Assembly (NCBI GenBank): GCA_014381945.1
Contig: JACNKQ010000025.1
Coordinates: 1-45,013 of the forward strand
Direction: 5' to 3'
Length of the DNA: 45,013 bases
Source of the DNA: Actinomycetota bacterium
Lineage (GTDB): Bacteria; Actinomycetota; Acidimicrobiia; Acidimicrobiales; MedAcidi-G1
A model generated the notes under the pieces. The model saw nothing but the letters and a program-made list of their open reading frames with translations. It did not search any database and was not told the origin of the DNA. Position 1 is the stretch's first letter, and every line of letters starts with the position of its first letter. Positions 18,601 to 25,210 of the stretch are shown piece by piece. A program made the translations under genes and the position numbers.

Positions 18601-20251
18601 TGTTGGTCTCCTCGTTGATGTCACCCTCGGGTGGGCAGCCGGGACCGCTGCCGCCGGGGCCGCCGGGGCCGCCCCGCATGTCGAACGGCACCTCATCGCC
18701 GTTGGCCATGGTGATGGTGCCCTGGCCGGTCTCGAGGTCGAACGAGATCAGGTTGCCCGTCCCGTCGTCGAACGAACAGGTGTTTGTCGCCTCGTCGACG
18801 GTGCCTTCGGGTGGGCAGCCCTGCACGTCGCCGCGCCCGCCACCGGGGCCCGGGCCCATGCCCGGTCCACCCATGACGAAGGGCTGCTCGCGGCCGTCCG
18901 GGAAGATGATGGTGCCCTCGCCAGTCTCCAGGTCGATGGTGATCGTGTTGCCACCGGGGTCCGAGAACGAACACGTGTTGGTCGCCTCGTCGACGACGCC
19001 CTCGGGCGGACAGCCCTGGGGCATGCCACCGGGACCGCCCATGCCCTCGCCACCGGGACCACCCATCTCGATCTCCTCGACCGTTCCGTCCGGGTGTGTA
19101 ATGGTGCCCTTGCCGGTCTCCAGGTCGAGGACGATCGTGCTGCCGTCGGGATCGGAGAACGTGCAGGTACCGGCCGCCTCGTCGACCGTGCCATCCGGCG
19201 GACAACCTCCCATGCCGCCACCGGGACCACCCATGTTCGGATCGCCCGGGCCCTGGCCACCCATGTCCATATCCTGGACGGTGCCGTCGGGGAAGGTGAT
19301 GGTTCCCTGGCCGGTCGACAGGTCGATCGTGATCGTGTTGCCACCGGGATCGGTGAACGAGCACGTGTTGGTCGCCTCGTCGACCGTGCCTTCCGGCGGA
19401 CAACCTCCCATGCCGCCACCGGGACCACCCATGTTCGGATCACCCATGCCCGAGCCGTCGCCCGGCTCCATGCCGGAAGGCGGCTCCATGCCACAGGCAT
19501 TCATCAGGGCCTGCATGTCCATGCCGTTGACTGCCTCGACCGTGCCGTCGGGACAGGTAACGGATCCCTGCCCGGAAGTCATGTCGACGGCGTACGAACG
19601 GCCCAGGGGGTCGTCGTAGCGGCACATGCCGTCATCGCCCACGGGGCTGGGACACATGTCACCGCCGGGCTGGCCGCCCTGACCGGGCTGGTCTCCCGGA
19701 CCCTGGCCGGGCTGGCTGCCCGGATCGCCGCCCGGAGGCGCCATCCCGCAGGCCCCCAGGAGCGCCTGCATGCCCTGCATGGCGTCGACCTGCTCGACCG
19801 TGCCGTCAGTACACGTAACCGTGCCCTGGCCGGTGTTGGTGTTGACCTCGAACCGACGACCCATCGGGTCGTCGTAGCGGCACATGCCGTCATCGCCCAC
19901 CGGGCTGGGGCACATGCCCGCACCGGGCTGGCCACCCTGCCCATCCTGGGGCGGCTGGCCACCCTGCCCGTCCTGGGGCGGCTGGCCATCCTGGGGCGGC
20001 TGGCCATCCTGGGGCGGCTGGCCACCCTGCCCATCCTGGGGCGGCTGGCCATCCTGGGGCGGCTGCCCGTCCAGAGGTGGAAGGTTGCCCGCCGGCTGCC
20101 CGTCCTGGGGCGGCGGGGCGTTCGGGTCGACTTCCTGGGCCGCTGCCGCCACCGGCAGCATCAGCACGCTCAGCAGCGCCAGCAGCGTGACCCTCAATAC
20201 CTGACGGCCGCGGCTGCGCCGTCCTGAAGTTCGTCGGAATCCATGTCGCAT
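15698..20251 (-). CDS. Giant secreted repeat protein (14 cysteine-pair repeats plus DG repeats)
   Basis: The product is 1517 residues; I recognise no named family. Residues 1-38 are a signal peptide (twin basic start, LLALLSVLMLPVAAAA). Residues 47-110 repeat Pro-Pro-Gln-Asp-Gly-Gln. Residues 114-1000 hold 14 units starting at Cys114, 200, 284, 350, 414, 479, 539, 599, 664, 731, 786, 847, 908 and 968; a typical unit reads CPPEGTVDEATNTCSF, then DPGGNTITIDLETG and GTITFPDG, then a Gly/Pro/Met linker. Each unit has a cysteine pair (x9 to x12 apart), fitting disulphides outside the cell. Residues 1000-1410 are DG-x-x-T hairpin-like repeats about ten residues apart; 1410-1517 are Ala/Glu-rich and probably helical. 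ATG at 20251 has GGAGGAGGG upstream. No transmembrane anchor or sorting motif is seen. Confidence 0.85.
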   Translation of the reverse strand: MRHGFRRTSGRRSRGRQVLRVTLLALLSVLMLPVAAAAQEVDPNAPPPQDGQPAGNLPPLDGQPPQDGQPPQDGQGGQPPQDGQPPQDGQPPQDGQGGQPPQDGQGGQPGAGMCPSPVGDDGMCRYDDPMGRRFEVNTNTGQGTVTCTDGTVEQVDAMQGMQALLGACGMAPPGGDPGSQPGQGPGDQPGQGGQPGGDMCPSPVGDDGMCRYDDPLGRSYAVDMTSGQGSVTCPDGTVEAVNGMDMQALMNACGMEPPSGMEPGDGSGMGDPNMGGPGGGMGGCPPEGTVDEATNTCSFTDPGGNTITIDLSTGQGTITFPDGTVQDMDMGGQGPGDPNMGGPGGGMGGCPPDGTVDEAAGTCTFSDPDGSTIVLDLETGKGTITHPDGTVEEIEMGGPGGEGMGGPGGMPQGCPPEGVVDEATNTCSFSDPGGNTITIDLETGEGTIIFPDGREQPFVMGGPGMGPGPGGGRGDVQGCPPEGTVDEATNTCSFDDGTGNLISFDLETGQGTITMANGDEVPFDMRGGPGGPGGSGPGCPPEGDINEETNTCTFTDPSGSVITIDMDTGRGTIMKPDGSIEEMRMDMGGGPGMGMPQGCPPNGLHDEEANTCSFSDPGGNMISFDLETGQGTITFPDGSVEPFNMNEMGGPDGGPGGPGGAPGCPPDGTIDEETNTCSFTDPAGNTIVFDLATGAGTVTHSDGRIEDFRMNNPQGGPGGGGGFFPGGPQECPPDATVDGDICTMNDPAGNRVEMNMETGHIRMFDPQGNEISMGGGGPGGGGGFGCPPEGTIDEEAGTCSFTDPAGAVITVDMETGEGSITLADGTVEEFRMDGGGPGGPGGGPGGCPPEGTIDEDAGTCSFQDPGGNTITFDMETGEGSITLPDGSVEPFRMGPQNGQDGPQGPGGCPPEGSVVDGICTFTDPGGNTIEVDMATGQGTITSSDGQVRDFDMRGDPGGPGGGPGEMGCPSNVVRNEDGSCTLTNPDGTLTTINPETGEMSHTDRQGRTRSFRQVFNDDGTITTISSDGHSETFDPVNGTRTETMPNGLTCNMSEDFDTGISTRRCSNGGWAKEDRSTGRRWGADPNGCEWDESRNEDGTITRSNCDGASGTFDPETGVGTFVDPSGRVVREVRNEDGSVTHTSSDGFASTCNEDTGECTIVEPDGRTGTVKQYSDGHRETTYSDGSVAVWYPDGSREFTGADGCKQMVTKNEDGSLTHSNCDGSSQSTQNLADGSTRVTFSDGRVATTNPNGSRTLVDADGNTFKEELNSDGSITRTRPDGSSMTQSPDGSFILTTADGQTREAKRNEDGDLEVEFDGGQITLAADGSGTVATDDGVTVEIEVEADGSTVAATDDGEEASWEPTGDTTLTTADGDTSIRTVNADGSIVTTDEDGTETVWSPDEDLDAGGEATSTAAVVDEAASELLESVGVEEITSEGGFSTAQASGVGAAIDALSAQLAAAQATEDLRGQATVSSAVFELVLDLEAAATEATENEDTVGALVISSLMEDALAVLDG
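17252..19912. repeat. 14 tandem units (mostly 55-67 codons) in the giant repeat gene
   Basis: Unit spacing in residues is 86, 84, 66, 64, 65, 60, 60, 65, 67, 55, 61, 61 and 60. The first two units are a longer subtype (CPSPVGDDGMCRYDDP) with extra cysteines; units 10 and 13 have a shortened inter-cysteine loop. DNA similarity is highest between units 3 and 4: 19181-19247 and 19379-19445 differ at two of 67 bases, exactly 198 bases apart. The array is coding, and spacing and divergence rule out a CRISPR. Confidence 0.92.
19928..20110. repeat. Minisatellite coding the Pro-Gln-Asp-Gly spacer
   Basis: On the plus strand TGGGGCGGCTGGCC and close variants recur many times with 18-base or longer in-frame periods. 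They encode PPQDGQ and GGQPPQDGQ units just after the signal peptide. The tract is likely disordered and variable in length between strains. Confidence 0.9.
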
Positions 20252-20295
20252 CGGATGCCCTCCTCCCCGCACGGGGGCTGCACCTGGTTCGTTGA

Positions 20296-20330
20296 TGGGA
20301 TGACAGTAGGCGAAATGTACCCGCCAGTTC
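20296..20330 (-). promoter_or_regulatory. Candidate promoter of the giant repeat gene
   Basis: In the divergent gap, the minus strand has GGAACT followed 17 bases later by TACTGT (20308-20303), about 45 bases before the start codon. A second -10-like TACATT lies inside the spacer. The GGAACT box resembles some ECF-sigma -35 elements, but the -10 does not, so the sigma factor cannot be assigned. Confidence 0.3.
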
Positions 20331-20381
20331 CACCGCGGGCACCGCAGGCGCAAGAATCGAACGAGCGGCAATACTGGACTC

Positions 20382-20492
20382 ATGGGATTCGACCCGCAAC
20401 GCCGACACCGACGGCGGCCAACCGACATCGCATTCGTAGCCGCCGCCCTCGTGGTGGGGGCGCTCCTGGTGCTCTGGGCAATGGTGGGCTGA
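20382..20492 (+). CDS. Small single-pass membrane protein (36 residues)
   Basis: The frame runs from ATG at 20382 to TGA: an Arg-rich N-terminus (FDPQRRHRRRPTD) followed by one hydrophobic helix (IAFVAAALVVGALLVLWAM). The positive-inside pattern suggests the N-terminus is cytoplasmic. AATACT lies six bases before the ATG, so the transcript may be leaderless. The next gene starts three bases after its stop, so the two look cotranscribed. No function is known to me; it is too short for homology alone to settle. Confidence 0.6.
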   Translation: MGFDPQRRHRRRPTDIAFVAAALVVGALLVLWAMVG

Positions 20493-20495
20493 ACC

Positions 20496-20687
20496 GTGCA
20501 GAACCCCGAAATCCTCGGTGACCTCGATGTCCGCTTCATCCAACCCCATCAGGCGGTCAAGGCCTACCTCTGCCCGGGATGCAACCGCTACATCCCCAGC
20601 GGTCTGGGCCATGTGGTCGTGGTTCCTGTCGATGCCCCCGACATGCGGCGCCACTGGCACCGTGGATGCTGGAACCGCCGCCGCTGA
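20496..20687 (+). CDS. Small CxxC protein, conserved actinobacterial hypothetical
   Basis: The 63-residue product has VRFIQPHQAVKAYLCPGCNRYIPSG near the centre, with a CxxC pair at 26-29, then GHVVVVPVDAPDMRRHWHRGCW; the His residues and third Cys could complete a metal site. I recall similar short actinobacterial proteins, often loosely labelled ATP/GTP-binding, but I cannot verify this here. GTG at 20496 lies three bases after the preceding stop. It converges on yraN with a 20-base gap. Confidence 0.7.
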   Translation: MQNPEILGDLDVRFIQPHQAVKAYLCPGCNRYIPSGLGHVVVVPVDAPDMRRHWHRGCWNRRR

Positions 20688-20707
20688 CAGAAACTAGGCC
20701 CATCGGA

Positions 20708-21076
20708 TCAGAAGGCTCCCTCTATGCGGTCGAGCCTGTCGGGAAGCACACCGACCACGTCGAAGCGGACCGGGAACCCTGCATGTTCGAGCCCGGGTCC
20801 CGACAGCCATTCGGAGGCGGCGCGGCGCAACCGTTCGCGACGGCGCCGGTCAACTGCGTCGAACGGTGAACCGAACCGGTCCGACGAGCGGGCCTTGACC
20901 TCGCAGAACACGACAACCCCGTGCCCGAACAGGATCACGTCTATCTCGCCTGACCGCCCACGCCAGTTGCGGGCCACGATGCGGTAGCCGTCGCGACGGT
21001 AGTCGCGGACAGCGCAGCGTTCACCCCACAGGCCGAGGGCCAGATGGCGGGTGGGAGGCTTGTCGTGTCGGGACAT
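20708..21076 (-). CDS. yraN: YraN/UPF0102 nuclease-fold protein
   Basis: UPF0102 proteins have a Holliday-junction-resolvase-like fold and are often encoded near comM and dprA; their role is unsettled. The 122-residue product has the expected active-site pattern: LWGERCAVRDY, NWRGRSGEIDVI (Glu and Asp) and VVFCEVKARSS (the ExK motif). In other actinobacteria yraN directly precedes comM; here the accessory pair and two small plus-strand genes separate them. Confidence 0.9.
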   Translation of the reverse strand: MSRHDKPPTRHLALGLWGERCAVRDYRRDGYRIVARNWRGRSGEIDVILFGHGVVVFCEVKARSSDRFGSPFDAVDRRRRERLRRAASEWLSGPGLEHAGFPVRFDVVGVLPDRLDRIEGAF

Positions 21077-21123
21077 GGCCCGACAATAGGAACGGCCGGT
21101 GACAGTCGGTCCCGGCCGGGAGT

Positions 21124-21471
21124 TCAGAACTCCCGCTTCTCCCTGACCTTGGCGCGCTTCCCGATCCGGTCACGGAGGTAGTAGAGCTTGGCCCGACGGA
21201 CATCGCCCCTCGACACCACCTCGATGTGGTCGATGACCGGTGCATGGACCGGAAAGGTGCGCTCCACGCCGACGCTGAAGCTGAGCTTGCGGACCGTGAA
21301 GGTCTCGCGGACTCCGCTGCCCTGGCGGCGGATGACGACGCCCTCGAAGACCTGGATGCGCTGGCGGTTGCCCTCGATGACCCGGACGTGGACCTTGAGG
21401 GTGTCGCCGGCGCCGAAGTCGGGAATGTCGTCGCGAAGGTTCGCCTCATCGATGAAATCTGTGCGCTGCAT
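21124..21471 (-). CDS. rplS: 50S ribosomal protein L19
   Basis: L19 sits at the subunit interface. The 115-residue protein is canonical ([65 protein letters not shown]). AGGA lies six bases before the ATG. It follows trmD by 114 bases, which is enough for a promoter; TATGCT on the minus strand at 21548-21543 is a possible -10. Confidence 0.97.
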   Translation of the reverse strand: MQRTDFIDEANLRDDIPDFGAGDTLKVHVRVIEGNRQRIQVFEGVVIRRQGSGVRETFTVRKLSFSVGVERTFPVHAPVIDHIEVVSRGDVRRAKLYYLRDRIGKRAKVREKREF

Positions 21472-21542
21472 GATGGTTCCTGCTTCAGATCTGGGGGTGG
21501 GCGGGTGGCCGGCACCTGGTTCTGTGTCTCAGCCGACCGTGC

Positions 21543-21548
21543 AGCATA
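21543..21548 (-). promoter_or_regulatory. Candidate -10 box for rplS
   Basis: TATGCT (minus strand) lies about 70 bases before the rplS start in the trmD-rplS gap. No clear -35 is visible. It would allow L19 to be made apart from the upstream rpsP-khpA-rimM-trmD group. Confidence 0.3.
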
Positions 21549-21585
21549 CGGGCGCTACCACACCTCCCGGCGCGGTGGGCCCGCC

Positions 21586-22329
21586 TCAGGCGTCGTCCGT
21601 GGCGGGAACGGACAGGCCATGGGACTCGAGCAGCGAGCGCTCCTCGTCGGTCAGGCCCCCACGTCGTTCGATCATGTCCGGGCGCCGCTCGAGGGTGCGG
21701 TGGATCGCCATGGCACGACGCCAGCGGGCGATGCGTCCGTGGTCGCCGGACCGCAGGACCTCCGGAACCCCGCCGCCCCGGAAGTCCGCCGGACGCGTGT
21801 ACTGCGGATACTCGAGGAGCCCGGAGGAAAAAGACTCCTCGACCGCCGATACCTCGTTGCCGAGCACCCCCGGCAGCAGGCGGGCAACCGTCTCCACGAC
21901 GACGAGCGCCGCCAACTCCCCGCCGGCCAGCACCAGGTCGCCGATCGAGAGCTCATCGTCGCAGAGCTCGCTGCGGATCCGCTCGTCGACACCCTCATAG
22001 CGTCCACAGAGGAGCGAGAAACCGTCCCGGGACGCCAACTCCTCGGCAACCTCCTGATCGAACCGGCGCCCGGAGGGGTCGAGCAGGATCAGCGGACGGG
22101 GCGGCTCGACCGCCTCGACCGCCTCGAACACCGGCTCGGGCATCAGCACCATGCCCGCCCCACCACCGAACGGACTGTCGTCGACCGTTCGGTGGATGTC
22201 GGTCGTCGCTGCCCGCAGGTCGCGTGCATTGACCTCCAGGAGCCCGGCGGCGGATGCCCGACCCAGGATGCTCCCCCCCGTGTAGTCGCTGACCATCTCC
22301 GGGAAGATCGTGAAAACGTCGATGCGCAT
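21586..22329 (-). CDS. trmD: tRNA (guanine-N1)-methyltransferase TrmD
   Basis: TrmD makes m1G37 in tRNAs and prevents +1 frameshifting. The 247-residue product starts MRIDVFTIFPEM, as the family does, and has the SPOUT trefoil-knot motifs LLCGRYEGVDERI and IGDLVLAGGELAALV plus the PQYTRPADFRG segment. An alternative ATG at 22335 overlaps the rimM stop (ATGA) and adds two residues; the GAGGG ribosome binding site is better spaced for 22329. Confidence 0.95.
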   Translation of the reverse strand: MRIDVFTIFPEMVSDYTGGSILGRASAAGLLEVNARDLRAATTDIHRTVDDSPFGGGAGMVLMPEPVFEAVEAVEPPRPLILLDPSGRRFDQEVAEELASRDGFSLLCGRYEGVDERIRSELCDDELSIGDLVLAGGELAALVVVETVARLLPGVLGNEVSAVEESFSSGLLEYPQYTRPADFRGGGVPEVLRSGDHGRIARWRRAMAIHRTLERRPDMIERRGGLTDEERSLLESHGLSVPATDDA

Positions 22330-22331
22330 GC

Positions 22332-22841
22332 TCATGCACCCTCTTTGCCATTGGCGCCATCGGAACCGTCGAGCAACCCGTCGGGCGCCTCGACGTCGAC
22401 ACGGACCCCGGGCAGGTGGTCCACCACGAAGACCGAGGGGACGAGCCGACCATCCTCGAGTTCGAGGAGGTCGCTCGCCGGGTTCTCGATCACCGCCTGC
22501 ACCAGCCCATGGCAACGGCCGTGCTGGTCGAAGAGTTCGGCACCGACCACCTGGTGTACCCAGATGGTTTCGTCATCGGGATCGTCGATCGGCTCGGCCG
22601 AGAGCACGACGCCGCGCCATGACTCTGCGGCGTCCCGATCCGGAATGCGGTCGAACCGGACCAGATACCGGTTCTGGTGGGGTCGGCTGGAGCCGACCGT
22701 CAGGTCGCCGCGCTCGGTTGACAGAACGGTGCCGGGGGCCAGCCGCTCAACGCGTGTGGTGTGCAGCGTTACCACGACCTCGCCGCGCACGCCGTGTGGT
22801 CGATCGATACGACCGACCTCGAGCAGGTCGGGCGCCTCGAT
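22332..22841 (-). CDS. rimM: Ribosome maturation factor RimM (start codon unusual)
   Basis: RimM binds S19 and assists 16S processing. From codon ATC at 22841 the product is 169 residues and begins EAPDLLEVGRIDRPHGVRGE, matching the usual RimM N-terminus, with a C-terminal PRC-barrel ending VRVDVEAPDGLL. No ATG, GTG or TTG lies in frame between the khpA stop (22858) and the conserved region. A GAGGGG stands about eight bases before the ATC, as a ribosome binding site would. The alternative is a GTG at 22910 or 22946, overlapping khpA by 53-89 bases with no visible ribosome binding site. Family call sure; start unsure. Confidence 0.85.
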   Translation of the reverse strand: MEAPDLLEVGRIDRPHGVRGEVVVTLHTTRVERLAPGTVLSTERGDLTVGSSRPHQNRYLVRFDRIPDRDAAESWRGVVLSAEPIDDPDDETIWVHQVVGAELFDQHGRCHGLVQAVIENPASDLLELEDGRLVPSVFVVDHLPGVRVDVEAPDGLLDGSDGANGKEGA

Positions 22842-22857
22842 GGTGGGGTCCCCTCGA

Positions 22858-23106
22858 TCAGTCGACGAAGTCGACGTCGATCTCGGTCTCGTCGCTGATC
22901 GCCGCGGCACGCACGATCGTGCGGATGGCGTTGGCAACGCGGCCACGCTTGCCGATGACCCGACCCATGTCGCCGTCGGCGACAGTGACCGAGAACTTGC
23001 AGCGGTCGTCGCCGGAGGTCTCGATGTGGACTGCGTCCGGCTCTTCGACGATTGTGCGGATCAGGAAGGCGAGCACGCCCTCTGCGGTGGGTGCCTCGGC
23101 GCTCAT
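22858..23106 (-). CDS. khpA: KH-domain RNA-binding protein KhpA
   Basis: KhpA is a single KH-domain RNA-binding protein that partners KhpB in other bacteria, affecting cell size and RNA fate. The 82-residue product has the KH signature MGRVIGKRGRVANAIRTIVRA with GKRG at 52-55. The ATG overlaps the rpsP stop (ATGA). The rpsP-khpA-rimM-trmD order is the usual one. Confidence 0.93.
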   Translation of the reverse strand: MSAEAPTAEGVLAFLIRTIVEEPDAVHIETSGDDRCKFSVTVADGDMGRVIGKRGRVANAIRTIVRAAAISDETEIDVDFVD

Positions 23107-23579
23107 GCCTGCTCCTCTTCGTCGGCTTCGTCGGCTTCGTCGGCTTCGTCGGCCGGAGCATCCTCTGCGGCCGTTGCTTCTGCAACGTCTTCGACCGGGG
23201 CATCCCCGGCTGCATCCCCGGCTGGAACCTCCTCGGCAACGCCTTCTACCGGAGATTCCTCGGCTGCTTCCGCGACCGGGGCCTCCTCGGCGGCGGGGGC
23301 GGGTGGCGTGGTGTCGAACTGCTCGCCGCTGAATTCGGTCCAGGCACCTGTGATCTTCAGGAGCTTCTCGACCCGCTCGGTGGGCTGGGCGCCGTTGCGC
23401 AGCCAGGCCACCGCCCTTTCATTGTCGATCTCGATCACGGAAGGATCACGCCGCGGGTCGTAGAAGCCCAGCGCCTCTATGAAACGGCCGTTGCGGGCCT
23501 TGCGCGAGTCGGCGGCGACGACACGGTAGGTCGGCTGCTTCTTCTTTCCCATCCGCATCAGGCGGAGCTTCACGGCCAC
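23103..23579 (-). CDS. rpsP: 30S ribosomal protein S16 with long acidic tail
   Basis: Residues 1-82 are canonical S16 (AVKLRLMRMGKKKQPTYRVVAADSR, GFYDPRRDP, WLRNGAQPTERVEKLL). Residues 90-158 are a low-complexity tail rich in Ala, Glu, Pro and Val that ends in repeated Ala-Asp-Glu, nearly doubling the protein; a normal S16 is about 80-100 residues. The GTG at 23579 begins the conserved AVKLRL sequence; the ribosome binding site is weak. The frame extends upstream into the ffh 3' region, which is rejected as start. Confidence 0.95.
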   Translation of the reverse strand: MAVKLRLMRMGKKKQPTYRVVAADSRKARNGRFIEALGFYDPRRDPSVIEIDNERAVAWLRNGAQPTERVEKLLKITGAWTEFSGEQFDTTPPAPAAEEAPVAEAAEESPVEGVAEEVPAGDAAGDAPVEDVAEATAAEDAPADEADEADEADEEEQA

Positions 23580-23706
23580 GTCGGGCTCACTCTCTTGTTG
23601 AAGACTTCTTTGACATCTGGCCGGGTGGACGAACAGCGGTCGTACCCGTCGGACCGGTGGAACAGTCTGCCGGACCCGGCGAGCTTTTCCATCCCGTCGG
23701 GCCCGT

Positions 23707-25200
23707 TCAGGATCGCGGCAGGAACCCCCCGGGCTCGAACGTTCCGGGGTTTCCCAGATCCTGCGCTCCCTCGACGCCATGGCCGCCCAGTCCGGGCAGC
23801 GCCAGGCCCTTGTTCTGAACCTTCACGGGACCGCTGGGCGTCGTCCGACCACCGCCCCCCTGCCTCCTGCCCTTCCTGCCCCGCTTCGGACCGCGGCCCC
23901 GACCTTTCGACCCCGCCCCTCCCATCTGCTTCATGAGCTTGCGCATCTCACGGAACTGGCGGACCAGCCGGCTGACCTCGCTGACCTGCGTACCGCTGCC
24001 GGCGGCTATCCGTGCACGGCGTGAACCGTCGATCACATCCGGGTCGGTGCGCTCGTCGGGGGTCATCGAGTGGATGATCCCCTCTATGCGGTCGATGCGA
24101 TGCTCGTCGAGCTCAGCCTCGGCTCCCTGTATCTGCTGTCCCAGACCCGGGACCATCTGCATGACGTCGCCGACCGGGCCCATTCGCCGGATCTGGCGGA
24201 GCTGTTCGAGGAAGTCGTCGAGCGTGAAAGTTCCCTCCAGCATCCGGGCGGCAGCCGCCTCAGCCTGCTCCTTTTCGAAGGTCTCCTCCGCCTTCTCGAT
24301 CAGGGTCTCGATGTCGCCCATTCCGAGGATCCGACTGGCCAACCGGTCAGGATGGAAGGGCTCGAGGTCCTCCAGCGCCTCACCCGTCGAGGCGAAGGCA
24401 ATGGGCCGACCCACCACCTCCCTGACCGAGAGGGCTGCACCACCACGTGCATCGCCGTCGAGCTTCGTGAGCACCACCGCGTCGAGTTCGAGCCGTTGGT
24501 GGAACGCCTCGGCGACGTTGACAGCATCCTGTCCGGTCATGGCGTCGAGGACGAGGAACGTGTAGTGCGGTTCGAGAACTGCTGCGATCCGGGCGACCTC
24601 CGCCATGAGGTCGTCGTCGATCGCCAGCCGACCGGCTGTGTCGCAGATCAGGACATCGCGTCCGAGGCGACGGGCCTCTACAAGCCCGGCAGCAGCCACC
24701 GAAACCGGGTCACCGGGCTGGCTGAAGACAGGCACGTCGATGCGCCCAGCCAGGGTGCGCAGTTGCTCGACGGCGGCCGGCCTGTCCAGGTCGGCACCCA
24801 CCAGCAGCGGGTTCCGTCCGTTCGCCTTGAACCAACGCGCCAACTTGGCGGACGCCGTGGTCTTGCCCGATCCCTGGAGGCCGGCGAGCAGAACCACCGT
24901 CGGCGGCTTCGAGGCGAACGTGATCGGCATCGTCTCACCGCCGAGGATCCCGGTTAGCTCCTCGAGCACGATCCTGACGACCTGCTGGCCGGGGTTGAGG
25001 ACGCCGCTCAGCTCCTCGCCGAGGGCCCGCTCCCTGATCCGGTCCTGCAGGGTCTGAACCACGCCGAGGTGGACATCGGCATCCAACAGGGCGACGCGGA
25101 TCTCCCGGAGGACCACCTCGACCTCGTCGGGCCCCAGGCGGCCCTTCCCCCGGATGTTGCGGAGGATCACCTCGAAGCGGTTCGTCAGGTTCTCGAACAT
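23707..25200 (-). CDS. ffh: Signal recognition particle protein Ffh
   Basis: Ffh binds 4.5S RNA and signal sequences and delivers ribosomes to FtsY for membrane insertion. The 497-residue product has the N domain (1-90), the G domain with GLQGSGKTT at 107-115, DTAGR and TKLDGDARGG, and a Met-rich M domain (about 300-430, LDDFLEQLRQIRRMGP, SRRARIAAGSGT). A basic Gly/Arg/Lys stretch and about 45 more residues follow, longer than usual. The ATG at 25200 (MFENLTNRFE) matches the family start and lies ten bases after ftsY. Confidence 0.97.
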   Translation of the reverse strand: MFENLTNRFEVILRNIRGKGRLGPDEVEVVLREIRVALLDADVHLGVVQTLQDRIRERALGEELSGVLNPGQQVVRIVLEELTGILGGETMPITFASKPPTVVLLAGLQGSGKTTASAKLARWFKANGRNPLLVGADLDRPAAVEQLRTLAGRIDVPVFSQPGDPVSVAAAGLVEARRLGRDVLICDTAGRLAIDDDLMAEVARIAAVLEPHYTFLVLDAMTGQDAVNVAEAFHQRLELDAVVLTKLDGDARGGAALSVREVVGRPIAFASTGEALEDLEPFHPDRLASRILGMGDIETLIEKAEETFEKEQAEAAAARMLEGTFTLDDFLEQLRQIRRMGPVGDVMQMVPGLGQQIQGAEAELDEHRIDRIEGIIHSMTPDERTDPDVIDGSRRARIAAGSGTQVSEVSRLVRQFREMRKLMKQMGGAGSKGRGRGPKRGRKGRRQGGGGRTTPSGPVKVQNKGLALPGLGGHGVEGAQDLGNPGTFEPGGFLPRS

Positions 25201-25210
25201 CTCAGAACCC

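Noticed and set aside
17252-19912. Regular repeats that might suggest a CRISPR array
   Set aside because: Units are mostly 55-67 codons, diverged, in frame and encode a protein; there are no short identical repeats with unique spacers and no cas genes.
16598-20227. 1209-residue open frame on the plus strand
   Set aside because: It is antisense to the repeat gene and exists because the repeats avoid stops in that frame at high G+C. Its product has no signal peptide or family motif, while the minus-strand frame has a signal peptide, ribosome binding site and a consistent repeat.
20688-20707. Bidirectional terminator between the CxxC gene and yraN
   Set aside because: The gap is only 20 bases and no inverted repeat of useful length was found there.
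23580-23780. Upstream extension of rpsP
   Set aside because: S16 begins at AVKLRL in all relatives; the extension has no conserved sequence and runs into the ffh end.
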